From Thermoleophilia bacterium (GTDB lineage Bacteria > Actinomycetota > Thermoleophilia > BMS3ABIN01): a DNA stretch of 41,587 bases. How positions within the stretch are numbered: position 1 is the stretch's first letter; each line of letters starts with the position of its first letter. Positions 28,227 through 37,256 of the stretch are shown piece after piece. The stretch covers positions 1 through 41,587 of the forward strand of contig JACUUL010000011.1 in NCBI GenBank assembly GCA_014859345.1, given 5' to 3'. The notes beneath the pieces are model-generated. The model had not been told where the DNA came from and searched no databases. It was given only the letters and a program-made list of their open reading frames with translations. The position numbers and the translations under genes were made by a program.

Positions 28227-28847
28227 GTGGCGCATCTGAGCTCAGGATCTCCGTCCAAGATAATCGCCGTGGGCCTCAACTACCGGTCCCACGCGGCCGA
28301 GCTGGATATGCCCGTGCCCAAGGAACCGGTCATCTTCCTGAAGCCGCCCTCGGCCGTCATCGGCGCAGGCGACACCATTGTGCTGCCGCCGGACGCGGGC
28401 AGGATAGACTACGAGGCCGAGCTGGCCGTAATCGTCGGCGCGACTGCCAGGAATCTGTCCAGGGAAAACGCGGCCGGGGCGGTGCTGGGATACGCATGCG
28501 CCAACGATATCACCGCCCGGGACCTGCAGGCCCGGGACGGGCAGTGGACCCGGTCCAAGAGTTTTGACACCTTTTGCCCTTTAGGGCCAGGGGTGGAGGT
28601 GGAGCCGCCACCTCCGGAGGCCCGCGTCGAGCTGTTCCTCAACGGCGAGCGGCGGCAGAGCTCGCCTCTTTCCGACATGATCTTCCCTCCGCTTGAGCTG
28701 GTATCTTTTATCTCCGGGATCATGACCCTGGAGCGCGGCGATGTCATACTGACCGGCACGCCGCCCGGGGTGGGTGCGTTGACCGCCGGTGACACGGTGA
28801 CAGTCAGGATTGACGGGATCGGCGAACTGGTCAACAGCGTTCGCTAG
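28227..28847 (+). CDS. Fumarylacetoacetate hydrolase (FAH) family protein
   Basis: 206 residues from GTG 28227, with AGGA upstream. The typical short FAH fold shows GLNYRSHAAEL, PVIFLKPPSAV, the metal-binding DYEAELAVIVG (Glu-x-Glu), ANDITARDLQ and ILTGTPPGVG. Family activities include acylpyruvate hydrolysis, oxaloacetate decarboxylation/tautomerisation and aromatic-acid catabolism. Being tightly downstream of cimA, it may be a housekeeping oxaloacetate or acylpyruvate enzyme; the exact reaction is unknown. Confidence 0.88.
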   Translation: MAHLSSGSPSKIIAVGLNYRSHAAELDMPVPKEPVIFLKPPSAVIGAGDTIVLPPDAGRIDYEAELAVIVGATARNLSRENAAGAVLGYACANDITARDLQARDGQWTRSKSFDTFCPLGPGVEVEPPPPEARVELFLNGERRQSSPLSDMIFPPLELVSFISGIMTLERGDVILTGTPPGVGALTAGDTVTVRIDGIGELVNSVR

Positions 28848-28955
28848 GCCCAGTCACCTGATCATCAGCGCGCAGCCGGAACAGGGAAATTTCCGATTTC
28901 TGTCGAACCCATTGATATTGCAGGTTTAGGGTTTCAATTACAGAAAGGAGAGAAC

Positions 28956-29303
28956 ATGCGGCTCAAGGGAGGATTGTTAAACGGCAGCCTCGCCGCTGTC
29001 TATGGAGCGGCCGGCTTCATTCCCCTGTTTATGACAATGGGCCAGCACCGTGATATGCAGACGGCATGCTACGTGCTGGCGGTGGCCGGGATTCTGCTCG
29101 CTGTTTACTGGCTGGTAACCGGGGAGGCCATGGGCATACCTGTCCTTCTGATCGGAATAGTCTTCGCGCCCCTGGGGTACTGGGCCGAGCACGTGGCCCT
29201 GCAGATCGGCAGCGCCGGCCTGGGCGTGGCGGCGTTTGTCATCGCGGTGACGATGCTGGCCAGGGCTCTGCCGGTGGGTGCGGAGTCCGTGGAGGGCCGA
29301 TAA
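28956..29303 (+). CDS. Small four-helix membrane protein, function unknown
   Basis: 115 residues from ATG 28956, behind AGAAAGGAGAG. Four hydrophobic segments (about residues 8-28, 38-58, 60-78 and 83-106) and few charged residues outside the loops suggest a polytopic inner-membrane protein. I recognise no family. Good ribosome site and coding-like composition support a real gene. Confidence 0.7.
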   Translation: MRLKGGLLNGSLAAVYGAAGFIPLFMTMGQHRDMQTACYVLAVAGILLAVYWLVTGEAMGIPVLLIGIVFAPLGYWAEHVALQIGSAGLGVAAFVIAVTMLARALPVGAESVEGR

Positions 29304-29317
29304 GGGCGAAACCCGCT

Positions 29318-29331
29318 CCGAGCCGGCTCGG
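29318..29331. repeat. Perfect 14-bp palindrome CCGAGCCGGCTCGG
   Basis: A fully palindromic site between the small membrane protein gene and dnaE, flanked by CCCG and CGGG-like sequence. It could be a weak terminator stem or a binding site; no T-run follows. Confidence 0.3.
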
Positions 29332-29481
29332 GATGACAAACAGCGAGGGAGAGGGGACGTCGCTGAAGATAAAGGACTGAATCAAGACGAATTGGTGACG
29401 GGAGCCCTTGTCGTCCGGGCAGGCTACAGATTTAGGCTCCGGGCAAGGTCCCGGGCAATGGATTAAACGCGGCGGAGGAAA

Positions 29482-29487
29482 TATAAT
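29482..29487 (+). promoter_or_regulatory. Possible -10 element of dnaE
   Basis: A perfect TATAAT 29 bp before the favoured dnaE start. The -35 position has only poor matches (TGGATT), so confidence is limited. Confidence 0.35.
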
Positions 29488-29515
29488 CAACCGTCGTGAG
29501 GGTAAGGGAGAACTT

Positions 29516-32500
29516 GTGAGCGAGTCGAGCGCCAATTCCGCTGGCGGAGCGCCGGCGTCCCCGCCGCCGCCCGGCTTTGTTCACCTGCACGTGCACAGCG
29601 AATATTCGGTCCTGGACGGCGCCGTGCGCGTGGTGCCGCTGCTCGAGCGCTGCCAGGAGCTGGGCATGCAGGCGGTGGCCATCACCGACCACGGCGTGCT
29701 CTCCAGCGCTGTCGAGTTCTACCGCGAGGCCGTCAAGCGCGGCATAAAACCTATCATCGGTTTCGAAGCATACGTGGTGGAGGACCGTTCCGACAAGACC
29801 CACCCGGGCGAAGGTCGCTGGCATCACCTGACGCTTCTGGCCTCCGATAACAACGGCTATCAGAACCTGATGCGCATCAGCTCCCGGGGGTTTCTGGAAG
29901 GCTTTTATTACAGGCCCCGGGTCGACATGCGGGTCCTGCGGGACCATCCGGAAGGCATAATCGCCCTTACCGGCTGCCTCAAGGGAAGAGTGCCGTACCT
30001 GCTGCAAGGCGGCGACATGAACGGCGCCCTGGCAGAAATGCGTCAGTTACAGGATATTTTCGGCGATGACAACGTTTACGTCGAGATACAGGATCAAGGC
30101 CTGAAAGAACAGGAGCAGATCAACCCGCTGCTGGTCGAACTTTCCCGGCGGGCCGGCGTCCCCCTGGCGGCCACCAACGATGTCCACTATCTGAGGCACG
30201 AGGACGCCGCCTCCCACGACGCCCTGCTTTGCATCCAGACCGGCAGCACCCTCGATGATCCGAAGCGTCTCAAGTTTCGCAAGGACACGGATAGCGAGGA
30301 GCTTTGCGAGGAGTTCTATCTCAAGAGCGCCGCAGAGATGGCGCTCGCGTTCCCGGGCAACCCCGAAGCGCTGGCCGGCACCCTTCAGATCGCCGAACGC
30401 TGCGATGTTTCCATGGAGTTCGGCAAGCTGCTGCTTCCGGAGTTCGAGGTCCCCCGGGACAGCGACGCCGATTCCTACCTGCGCCGGCTCTGTGAAGAGG
30501 GGCTGGCCAGCCGCTATCCCGACGGGGAATCACCTGAAGCCCGCGAGCGGCTCGAGTTCGAGCTGGAAACGATCCAGGAAATGGGCTTTTCCTCTTACTT
30601 CCTCATTGTCTGGGATTTTGTCAAGTACGCGAAGGACAACGACATCGCCGTGGGACCCGGCCGCGGCTCGGCGGCCGGCAGCCTGGTCTCGTATTGCCTG
30701 GGCATCACCGATATCGACCCTCTCAAATATGATCTGCTCTTCGAGCGGTTCCTAAATCCCGGACGCAAGAGCATGCCGGACATCGACATCGACATATCCC
30801 AGAACGACCGGGAGAAGGTGATTTCCTACGTGACCGGGACGTACGGCCGTCTCAACGTGGCCCAGATCATTACCTTCGGCACCCTGGCGGCTCGGGCGGT
30901 CATCAAGGATACCGGCAGGGTGATGGATGTGGCCTATTCGGCGGTTGACAAGCTCGCCAAGCAGATACCCGAGATCCCGAAGATTACCCTGGAAGAATGC
31001 CTGCAGCCCGGCCAGGATTTCCGGCAGGCGTACGACAACGATCCACAGGCGCGCGAGATAATCGACAGGGCCCGGCCGCTGGAAGGCCTGAAAAGGAACG
31101 ACTCCATCCATGCTGCGGGCGTGGTCATCTCCGGCAGGCCGCTTACCGATTACATCCCCCTGCAGCAGAAGGGCGCGGGCGCCGAGCTGATTACCCAGTT
31201 CACCATGAACCATGTCGAGGCGCTGGGGCTGCTGAAGATGGATTTCCTGGGCTTGAGAAATCTCGATATCATCAAGACCGCAGTCCGGCTCATAAAGGAC
31301 AGCAGCGGCCTGAAGATCGACCTGTCGTCGCTGCCGCTTGACGACGGCAAGACCTTCGAGATGCTCAGGCAGGGTTTGAGCGACGGCGTTTTCCAGCTGG
31401 AGAGCTCCGGCATGAAAGAAGCGCTGCGCGAGGTCGGCCCCACCTGCTTTGAGGATATCATCGCCCTGGTGGCGCTGTACCGCCCCGGGCCGATGGAATA
31501 TATAAAAGTTTACGCCAGGAACAAGCGCAACCCGGAAGGCGTCAAGTACCTGGATCCGCGCCTCAAAGAGATACTCGAGCCCACTTATGGCGTGGCCGTT
31601 TACCAGGAGCAGCTCATCGAGACCGCCAAGAAGCTGGGGGGATTAAGTCCGGCCGAGGCCGACGACCTGCGCAAGGCAATCGGCAAGAAGATGGGCGACC
31701 TGATGGCCACGCTCAAGGACAAATTTGTCGCCGGCTGCCGCCAGAACCAGGTGACGGAGGCCGCCATCAAGGAGCTCTGGAAACTCATGGAGGCGGCCGC
31801 GGATTATTCTTTCAATAAATCGCATGCCGCGGCCTACGCCATGGTGGCCTACCAGACCGCCTGGCTCAAGGCGAACTATCCGGTGGAGTACATGGCCGCC
31901 ACCATCTCCAGCGTCATGTCCACCAAGGACAAGGTCCCCTTTTACGTGAGCGCCTGCTCTCGCATGGGCATCGAGGTGCTGCCGCCGGATGTGAATGAAA
32001 GCGGCAGCGACTTCCGGGTGGTTGACGGGCGCATCAGGTTTGGCCTGACGGCGGTCAAGAACGTCGGCGCCAAGGTCATCGATGCCATCATCGAGGCCCG
32101 GGATCAGGACGGCCCCTTCGTTTCGGTCTTTGACTTTTGCCGCCGGGTCGATTCCCAGCAGCTGAAAAAGAACGCCCTCGAGAGTCTGATCAAAAGCGGT
32201 GCAATGGATTCCACCGGAGCCAGCCGCAAGGGCATGCTCGTGGTAATGACGCAGGCCCTGTCGATGGGAGCCCAGGTTCAGCAGGACAGCCTTTCGGGGC
32301 AGGGGTCGATCTTCGACCTCGTGGAACCGGGGGGAAACGGAGACCGGAACGTCAGCGATCCGGTTATCCCATCCGGGGAGTTCTCCTCCGGGGAGCTTTC
32401 CAGGCTGGAGAAGGAAACGCTGGGCATTTTCGTATCAGGGCATCCCCTCATCGGGCTTGAGGAGGAGATCGGCCGCGCCGGCGCCGTCACGATCACGGAT

Positions 32501-33097
32501 CTGCAGGAAGCCGGCGATAAGTCCGAAGTAAAAATCATCGGCATGATCGGCAAGATCAAGCGGCTGACCACTAAAAGGGGGGATCCGATGGCTTTCGTCG
32601 ACCTCGAGGACCTGGGGGGAGCCACGGAGGTGGTGGTTTTCAACGACGTCTACAACCGGAGCCGGGATCTGCTGGTAGAGGATGAAGTCGTTTTCGTAAA
32701 GGGGCGCGTCGACCAAAAAGGGGTCGATGAAGACGGCAACCGGGAAGTGAAAGTGATCGCCGCGGAGATCGAGCCGTTTATCCCGGGCCGAAAACCGCAA
32801 GATCACGAGCCGGGTGCCGCCGGCGGCCGGGATAAAGGCTCAGAGGCTGTGCGTCTGAACCTGGACCTTCGTGACCTGGAATGCCGGCCGGATCTTTTAA
32901 GCAGCATCAAAGAGGTCTGCCGGAGCTATCCCGGCGGGGCGCCGGTAATTCTGAACATGGCCACAGACGATGGCGTTCGCCGGTTCAGGCTGGGGCGGGA
33001 GTTCAGCGTACGGCCTCATCCGGAGCTGGTTTCCCGGCTTCAGGTATTGTTTGGCGAAAACCGGGTCGATGTGATAGCTTCTCATCTTACCGTTTAG
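29516..33097 (+). CDS. dnaE: DNA polymerase III alpha subunit
   Basis: The replicative polymerase, 1193 residues from GTG 29516, behind AAGGGAGAA; the frame is open upstream to 29408 but without homology. The order is an N-terminal PHP domain (HLHVHSEYSVLDG, ITDHGVL; metal residues look intact, so a PHP nuclease is possible), the polymerase core with catalytic aspartates in MPDIDIDISQNDR, a (HhH)2 region, then an OB-fold (IIGMIGKIKRLTTKRGDPM) and a C-terminal domain. It is DnaE1-type in layout rather than PolC. It is followed after 19 bp by a roadblock-like gene. Confidence 0.96.
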   Translation: MSESSANSAGGAPASPPPPGFVHLHVHSEYSVLDGAVRVVPLLERCQELGMQAVAITDHGVLSSAVEFYREAVKRGIKPIIGFEAYVVEDRSDKTHPGEGRWHHLTLLASDNNGYQNLMRISSRGFLEGFYYRPRVDMRVLRDHPEGIIALTGCLKGRVPYLLQGGDMNGALAEMRQLQDIFGDDNVYVEIQDQGLKEQEQINPLLVELSRRAGVPLAATNDVHYLRHEDAASHDALLCIQTGSTLDDPKRLKFRKDTDSEELCEEFYLKSAAEMALAFPGNPEALAGTLQIAERCDVSMEFGKLLLPEFEVPRDSDADSYLRRLCEEGLASRYPDGESPEARERLEFELETIQEMGFSSYFLIVWDFVKYAKDNDIAVGPGRGSAAGSLVSYCLGITDIDPLKYDLLFERFLNPGRKSMPDIDIDISQNDREKVISYVTGTYGRLNVAQIITFGTLAARAVIKDTGRVMDVAYSAVDKLAKQIPEIPKITLEECLQPGQDFRQAYDNDPQAREIIDRARPLEGLKRNDSIHAAGVVISGRPLTDYIPLQQKGAGAELITQFTMNHVEALGLLKMDFLGLRNLDIIKTAVRLIKDSSGLKIDLSSLPLDDGKTFEMLRQGLSDGVFQLESSGMKEALREVGPTCFEDIIALVALYRPGPMEYIKVYARNKRNPEGVKYLDPRLKEILEPTYGVAVYQEQLIETAKKLGGLSPAEADDLRKAIGKKMGDLMATLKDKFVAGCRQNQVTEAAIKELWKLMEAAADYSFNKSHAAAYAMVAYQTAWLKANYPVEYMAATISSVMSTKDKVPFYVSACSRMGIEVLPPDVNESGSDFRVVDGRIRFGLTAVKNVGAKVIDAIIEARDQDGPFVSVFDFCRRVDSQQLKKNALESLIKSGAMDSTGASRKGMLVVMTQALSMGAQVQQDSLSGQGSIFDLVEPGGNGDRNVSDPVIPSGEFSSGELSRLEKETLGIFVSGHPLIGLEEEIGRAGAVTITDLQEAGDKSEVKIIGMIGKIKRLTTKRGDPMAFVDLEDLGGATEVVVFNDVYNRSRDLLVEDEVVFVKGRVDQKGVDEDGNREVKVIAAEIEPFIPGRKPQDHEPGAAGGRDKGSEAVRLNLDLRDLECRPDLLSSIKEVCRSYPGGAPVILNMATDDGVRRFRLGREFSVRPHPELVSRLQVLFGENRVDVIASHLTV

Positions 33098-33116
33098 GCA
33101 ATCCAAAGGAGATGCT

Positions 33117-33491
33117 TTGCCGACTGCCAGGGAAGCATTAGATGAACTTCTGGAGATGTCATCCAGCATCCGGCATGCAGTCATCGTGCGGGGCGATAAC
33201 GAGGTGCTAGCAAGCACTTTTGCCTCCAGCGCCGCAGAGGCCGCCATGGTCAGACAGGCCCGGGCGATGATCGACGAGGCCCGCGCCGCCGTCGGAGAGA
33301 TGGGCCGGTCTCCTCTGACCCAGATATTCGTGGAGGCAAAATCCGGCTGCGTGTTCGTGGCTCTGGGCGAGAGGGATACCTGGCTGGCGGCGACCACCGG
33401 CACCGAGCCGACCGTGGGGCTGGTGCTTTACGATGTAAATACGGCTCTCAGGACCGCCCTCGAGGGAGAAGCGGCCGAGGGCGGAAAATAG
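33117..33491 (+). CDS. Roadblock/LC7-like domain protein
   Basis: 124 residues from a TTG start at 33117, with AAAGGAG directly upstream. The pattern LLEMSSSIRHAVIVRGDNEVLAS, then a central helix and FVEAKSGCVFVALGE, matches the roadblock/longin-like (MglB-type) fold. In bacteria these small proteins often pair with Ras-like GTPases; none is present in the window. It sits in the dnaE unit, 9 bp ahead of a one-TM protein gene. Confidence 0.7.
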   Translation: MPTAREALDELLEMSSSIRHAVIVRGDNEVLASTFASSAAEAAMVRQARAMIDEARAAVGEMGRSPLTQIFVEAKSGCVFVALGERDTWLAATTGTEPTVGLVLYDVNTALRTALEGEAAEGGK

Positions 33492-33500
33492 GGGGATCAG

Positions 33501-33716
33501 ATGGCCAAAGGAAAGTTGGGCAGAATGTTTTTCGGACTGGTGCTGTCGGCCGGCTCCGCCGTGGGGCTCACCTATCTGCTCAGGCGCATGCGGCGCCAGG
33601 CGCGGGTCGAGCTTTATTTTGATGACGGCTCGATGCTGGCCATCAACAGCAAGACCTCCGAGCTGTCGGCGCGCCTGACCTCCATGGCCGACGACCTGCT
33701 CCGGAATGCGATGTAG
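33501..33716 (+). CDS. Small single-TM protein of unknown function
   Basis: 71 residues from ATG 33501, behind GGGGGATC. There is an N-terminal membrane helix (about residues 8-26), a basic RRMRRQAR stretch, then a short soluble tail (VELYFDDGSMLAIN). It follows the roadblock gene closely, which suggests the two products work together, perhaps at the membrane. No family is recognised. Confidence 0.65.
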   Translation: MAKGKLGRMFFGLVLSAGSAVGLTYLLRRMRRQARVELYFDDGSMLAINSKTSELSARLTSMADDLLRNAM

Positions 33717-33798
33717 GCTTCCGGAGAGTCGCCTCTCTCAGATTTACCCCCCAGGGCCGTCATCCTGTTTATTCCCGAATTCCTCATCGTGAGCGCAC

Positions 33799-33816
33799 CG
33801 GGTAACCCGTTTTTTT
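33799..33816 (+). terminator. Likely intrinsic terminator after the dnaE unit
   Basis: A short GC stem CGGG-TAA-CCCG followed directly by seven T residues (33810-33816), about 80 bp after the last gene of the dnaE unit. The stem is short, but the T-run is good. Confidence 0.45.
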
Positions 33817-33952
33817 CCTTGATTTCCTTCTTACAGGTTACAAGTTGGCCGCTGCTGGAAATAGTTTAAGGGTCTGTTGCTCCAAGGACCCCCGTCCAGG
33901 ACCGAATGGTATATGAGACGGGCTCCGCTCCGGGACCGCCGGGAGGTAGTTC

Positions 33953-35338
33953 TTGCTGGTTGAAAAAGATCTGGCCGCCAAGGCCATTGATGAAGCCCTG
34001 AAGCGGGGAGGGGACTTTGCCGAGATATATGCCGAGCGCCGGCAGAGCGTCAGCCTGAGCCTGGAAGACAGCCGGCTGGAGCGAAGCTCAACCGGCCTGG
34101 ACGCGGGAGCATCCATCAGGGTGATCATGGGACGCAACCTCTCCTTTGTATCGACGGACAGTCTCGAAGAGGAATCAATCCTGCAGGCGGCCCGGCTGGC
34201 CGGCGAGGGCCTTGCCAACGGCGGCGCCCGGCCGCAGCAGCTCTCGCTTATCGGCATCTCTTCTCCGCACACCATCGAAATACCGCCGGATTCGGTTCCT
34301 ACTCCCGAAAAAGCCAGCCTCCTGCGCAGCGCCGATGAAGCGGCGCGCGCAACCGGCACTGAAATCGTCCAGGCTTCCATCTCATATGGTGACGACGTCA
34401 GCGAAGTCATGGTGGCCAATTCCGAGGGCGCCCTGGCCACGGAGGAGCGGACCAGGGTGCGGATCATTGCCCGGGTGGTGGGAGCCAGGAACGGCATCAT
34501 GCAAACCGGCTACGAGAGTGTCGGGGCCCACAAGGGCATGGAGATTCTTGGAGACAAAACGGCGGCGGCCGCCGGCAGGGCCGCAGGCGAGAAGGCGCTG
34601 GCCATGCTGGACTCCAGGCCGTCGCCCAGCGGCAAGATGACAGTAGTCATGCACCGGGGTTTCGGAGGCGTGCTCTTTCACGAAGCGTGCGGTCATGGCC
34701 TGGAGGCCGACACGGTGGAGAAGAACACAAGCGTCTTCGGCGGCAGGATGGGGGAGCAGGTGGCCGCCGGCATGGTGACGCTCGTTGACGACGGCAGCAT
34801 TCCCGGCGAATGGGGCTCCAACGCCTTCGATGACGAGGGCACGCCCACCCAGCGCACTGTGCTCATCGAGGAAGGGCGCCTGGCCGGTCTCATGTATGAC
34901 GGCCTTAGGGCCCGGAACGCCGGCGTGAAGTCCACCGGCAACGGCCGCCGGCAATCGTTCCGGCATGTCCCCATTCCCAGAATGACAAATACGTTCATCC
35001 TCGATGGCGCGCATACCCGTGATGAGATCATTGCCGCGACCGAGTTGGGGTTTTACGCCAAGACCCTCTCCGGCGGCCAGGTGGAAACCGCCAGCGGCGA
35101 TTTTGTCTTCGGGGTTTCGGAGGGCTACCTGATTGAAAAAGGCAGGATCACGAGTCCCTTGCGAGGAGCTACCCTGATCGGCAATGGCCTCACAGCGCTC
35201 ATGAACATCGACATGATCGCGGATGACTTCGAGATGAACATCGGCCTCTGCGGCAAGGACGGCCAGAGCGTGCCCGCCGGCAGCGGCCAGTCCACCTTGA
35301 GGATCCAGAACATGACTATCGGCGGCACGGAGGTGTAG
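33953..35338 (+). CDS. tldD: TldD, metalloprotease subunit
   Basis: 461 residues from a TTG start, with GGGAGG 6 nt upstream. The zinc site is the HExxxH motif in FHEACGHGLEAD (His about 243). N-terminal repeats typical of TldD/PmbA precede it. With TldE it forms a heterodimeric protease known to process peptides such as microcins and to degrade unfolded peptides. Tightly followed by tldE. No obvious precursor peptide lies nearby. Confidence 0.92.
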   Translation: MLVEKDLAAKAIDEALKRGGDFAEIYAERRQSVSLSLEDSRLERSSTGLDAGASIRVIMGRNLSFVSTDSLEEESILQAARLAGEGLANGGARPQQLSLIGISSPHTIEIPPDSVPTPEKASLLRSADEAARATGTEIVQASISYGDDVSEVMVANSEGALATEERTRVRIIARVVGARNGIMQTGYESVGAHKGMEILGDKTAAAAGRAAGEKALAMLDSRPSPSGKMTVVMHRGFGGVLFHEACGHGLEADTVEKNTSVFGGRMGEQVAAGMVTLVDDGSIPGEWGSNAFDDEGTPTQRTVLIEEGRLAGLMYDGLRARNAGVKSTGNGRRQSFRHVPIPRMTNTFILDGAHTRDEIIAATELGFYAKTLSGGQVETASGDFVFGVSEGYLIEKGRITSPLRGATLIGNGLTALMNIDMIADDFEMNIGLCGKDGQSVPAGSGQSTLRIQNMTIGGTEV

Positions 35339-35341
35339 CGG

Positions 35342-36685
35342 ATGCTGGATATGGCCCGAAAAGCCCTGGCTCATGCATCCCGGACGGGGGCGGGACAGGC
35401 CGAGGCATTCGCCCTTGTGACCCGGTCGTTGAGGATCAAGGTTTACAGGCAGGATGTCGAGGAACTCGCGTCCGCCACCGGCAGCGGCGTGGGTGTCCGC
35501 GTTTTCAGCGAGGACGGCGTGGGATATGCCTATACTACCGACTTGTCGGAAGCCGGGCTGGAAGAGGCCGCCCGCCACGCGGCAGCCAATGCTGCGGTCA
35601 CCGCCGGTGATGAGTTCATGGGACTGCCGGAGCCGGCCGCAGAATTTCCCGAACTCGACCTGTATGCCGAGAAACTCAATCAGACCGGCGTCCAGGAAAA
35701 GATCGGCCTGGCCGCCGCCATGGAGCGGGCCGCCCTGGAAAGTGACAAACGGGTGGCTCAGGTGGAAGCCGCCGTATACGCGGAAGGCGAGGGCCGGGTG
35801 GCAATCGCAAATTCCCTGGGGTTTGCGCGCCAGTACCGGGAAACCAGCTGTTACGCATACGCGCAGGCTGTCGCTGAGCAGGAGGGCCAGATGCAGATAG
35901 GCATCTCTTTCACCACAGGAAGGGAGCCGGGACAACTGGAAGGCCCTGCCTGCGGGCGGGAGGCGGCCGCGCGGGCGGTGGCGCTGCTGGGGGCCACCCA
36001 GTGCCAGAGCCTCAGCTGCCCCGTGGTTATGGACCCGTTCGTGACCGCGGGCCTGGTGGGCGTGGTGGCTTCGGCGCTTAACGGGGAGGCGGTGCAGAAA
36101 CAGCGTTCAATACTCGCCGGCAAAGAGGGCCAGGCTGTGGCCAGCGAGGCAGTGAGGCTTGTGGACGAGGGCACTCATCCCGACGGCCTGGCCAGCGCTC
36201 CTTTTGACGGCGAGGGGGTACCTACCCGCAGGACGGTACTGGTAGATAATGGCATTTTACAGGGATTTTTATACGACTCCTATACTGGCCGCAAGGCAGG
36301 CAAATCCTCGACTGGAAACGGCGTCAGGGGCTCCTACCGCTCCATGCCTCATGTGGGCGCCACCAACCTGAGGCTGATTGATGGAACCAGGCCCCTTCAG
36401 GAAATGATTGCCTCGGTTGACCTGGGGCTTTACGTCAGCGATGTCAGCGGCATCCATTCTGGAGCAAACCCGGTTTCCGGAGACTTCTCAGTCGGCGCAG
36501 CCGGGGTTTTGATAAGAGGAGGAGAACTGGCAGAGCCCGTAAAGGAGGTGACCATCGCCGGGAATCTGCTCTCCATACTGGGATCGATCGAGGCCGTGGG
36601 GAACGACAACCGCTGGGTGCCGTTTGGCGGAAGCATCCATGCGCCGTCGCTTCTGATCGGCGAAATGACGGTGAGCGGTAAATAG
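35342..36685 (+). CDS. tldE: TldE/PmbA, partner subunit of TldD
   Basis: 447 residues, starting 3 bp after tldD, with GGAGG 8 nt before the ATG. It has the same fold as TldD but lacks the HExxxH site (the region reads VVMDPFVTAGLV), as expected of the non-metal subunit. The C-terminal GNLLSILGSIEAVGND block is typical of the family. Confidence 0.92.
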   Translation: MLDMARKALAHASRTGAGQAEAFALVTRSLRIKVYRQDVEELASATGSGVGVRVFSEDGVGYAYTTDLSEAGLEEAARHAAANAAVTAGDEFMGLPEPAAEFPELDLYAEKLNQTGVQEKIGLAAAMERAALESDKRVAQVEAAVYAEGEGRVAIANSLGFARQYRETSCYAYAQAVAEQEGQMQIGISFTTGREPGQLEGPACGREAAARAVALLGATQCQSLSCPVVMDPFVTAGLVGVVASALNGEAVQKQRSILAGKEGQAVASEAVRLVDEGTHPDGLASAPFDGEGVPTRRTVLVDNGILQGFLYDSYTGRKAGKSSTGNGVRGSYRSMPHVGATNLRLIDGTRPLQEMIASVDLGLYVSDVSGIHSGANPVSGDFSVGAAGVLIRGGELAEPVKEVTIAGNLLSILGSIEAVGNDNRWVPFGGSIHAPSLLIGEMTVSGK

Positions 36686-36693
36686 GGAAAGAG

Positions 36694-36717
36694 GCCCTTT
36701 TTTGGCTTGTAAAGGGC
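36694..36717. terminator. Hairpin after tldE
   Basis: GCCCTTT (36694-36700) pairs with AAAGGGC (36711-36717); the T-run is inside the loop rather than after the stem. It lies between tldE and the HU gene and could be a weak terminator. A poor promoter-like pair (TTGTAA 36707-36712, then GATAGT) overlaps it and might drive the HU gene. Confidence 0.3.
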
Positions 36718-36780
36718 ATTTCCATCTGATAGTGTGCAACCGGCCAGCTTCTGAAACCCTTTAGACCAGGAGGTATGGAA

Positions 36781-37053
36781 GTGGGGAAATCTGATTTTGT
36801 CAGCGCGGTGGCGGACAAGGCCAACCTCAACAAGACGCAGGCTTCTGCAGCTGTTGACGCGTTCATCGATGTCGTGACCGAAACGCTCAAGAAGGGCGAA
36901 GAGGTCCAGTTCACGGGTTTCGGCAAGTTCAGCGTGCAGAAGCGCGCCGCCCGCGAGGGCATCAATCCGCAAACGAAAGAGAAGATACAGATAAAAGCAA
37001 GCAAGGTGCCGAAGTTCTCAGCCGGCAGCCAGCTGAAGTCGGCGATCAAGTAA
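36781..37053 (+). CDS. HU-family DNA-binding protein
   Basis: 90 residues from GTG 36781. ATG 36775 lies directly against the AGGAGGT ribosome site, while GTG 36781 is about 7 nt after it and gives the normal HU N-terminus (GKSDFVSAVADKANL). The DNA-binding arm region FTGFGKFSVQKRAAREGINPQT and the basic C-terminal strand are intact. HU homodimers bend and compact DNA. Single gene with its own terminator. Confidence 0.93.
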   Translation: MGKSDFVSAVADKANLNKTQASAAVDAFIDVVTETLKKGEEVQFTGFGKFSVQKRAAREGINPQTKEKIQIKASKVPKFSAGSQLKSAIK

Positions 37054-37186
37054 AGCAGACGCTCAGACCGGATGCCGTTCCGGGTAGCGAAGCACGCGCA
37101 GCGCCCGGAGCAGTCCCGCCAGAGCACGAGCCGGCTTGCACTTGCAAGAGACCGGCAGCCGCTGTGGTTCGGAGTGAAGTCTTAAG

Positions 37187-37223
37187 CGAGGGGGGGCGGG
37201 CCCGCAGGGCCCGCCCCCCCTCG
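37187..37223. terminator. 17-bp perfect GC-rich hairpin between convergent genes
   Basis: Arms of 17 bp at 37187-37203 and 37207-37223 (beginning CGAGGGGGGG) pair perfectly around a GCA loop. It lies between the HU gene and the convergent lipoprotein gene, a position suited to a bidirectional terminator. There is no T-run on either side, so it may act by structure alone or with Rho. Confidence 0.6.
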
Positions 37224-37256
37224 TGTGCGTATTGGGTAAAAATAATGCCGTTCGCG

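Noticed and set aside
37054-37186. tRNA-like stretch with GGTTCG between the HU gene and the hairpin
   Set aside because: The T-loop context and acceptor stem do not fold into a cloverleaf.
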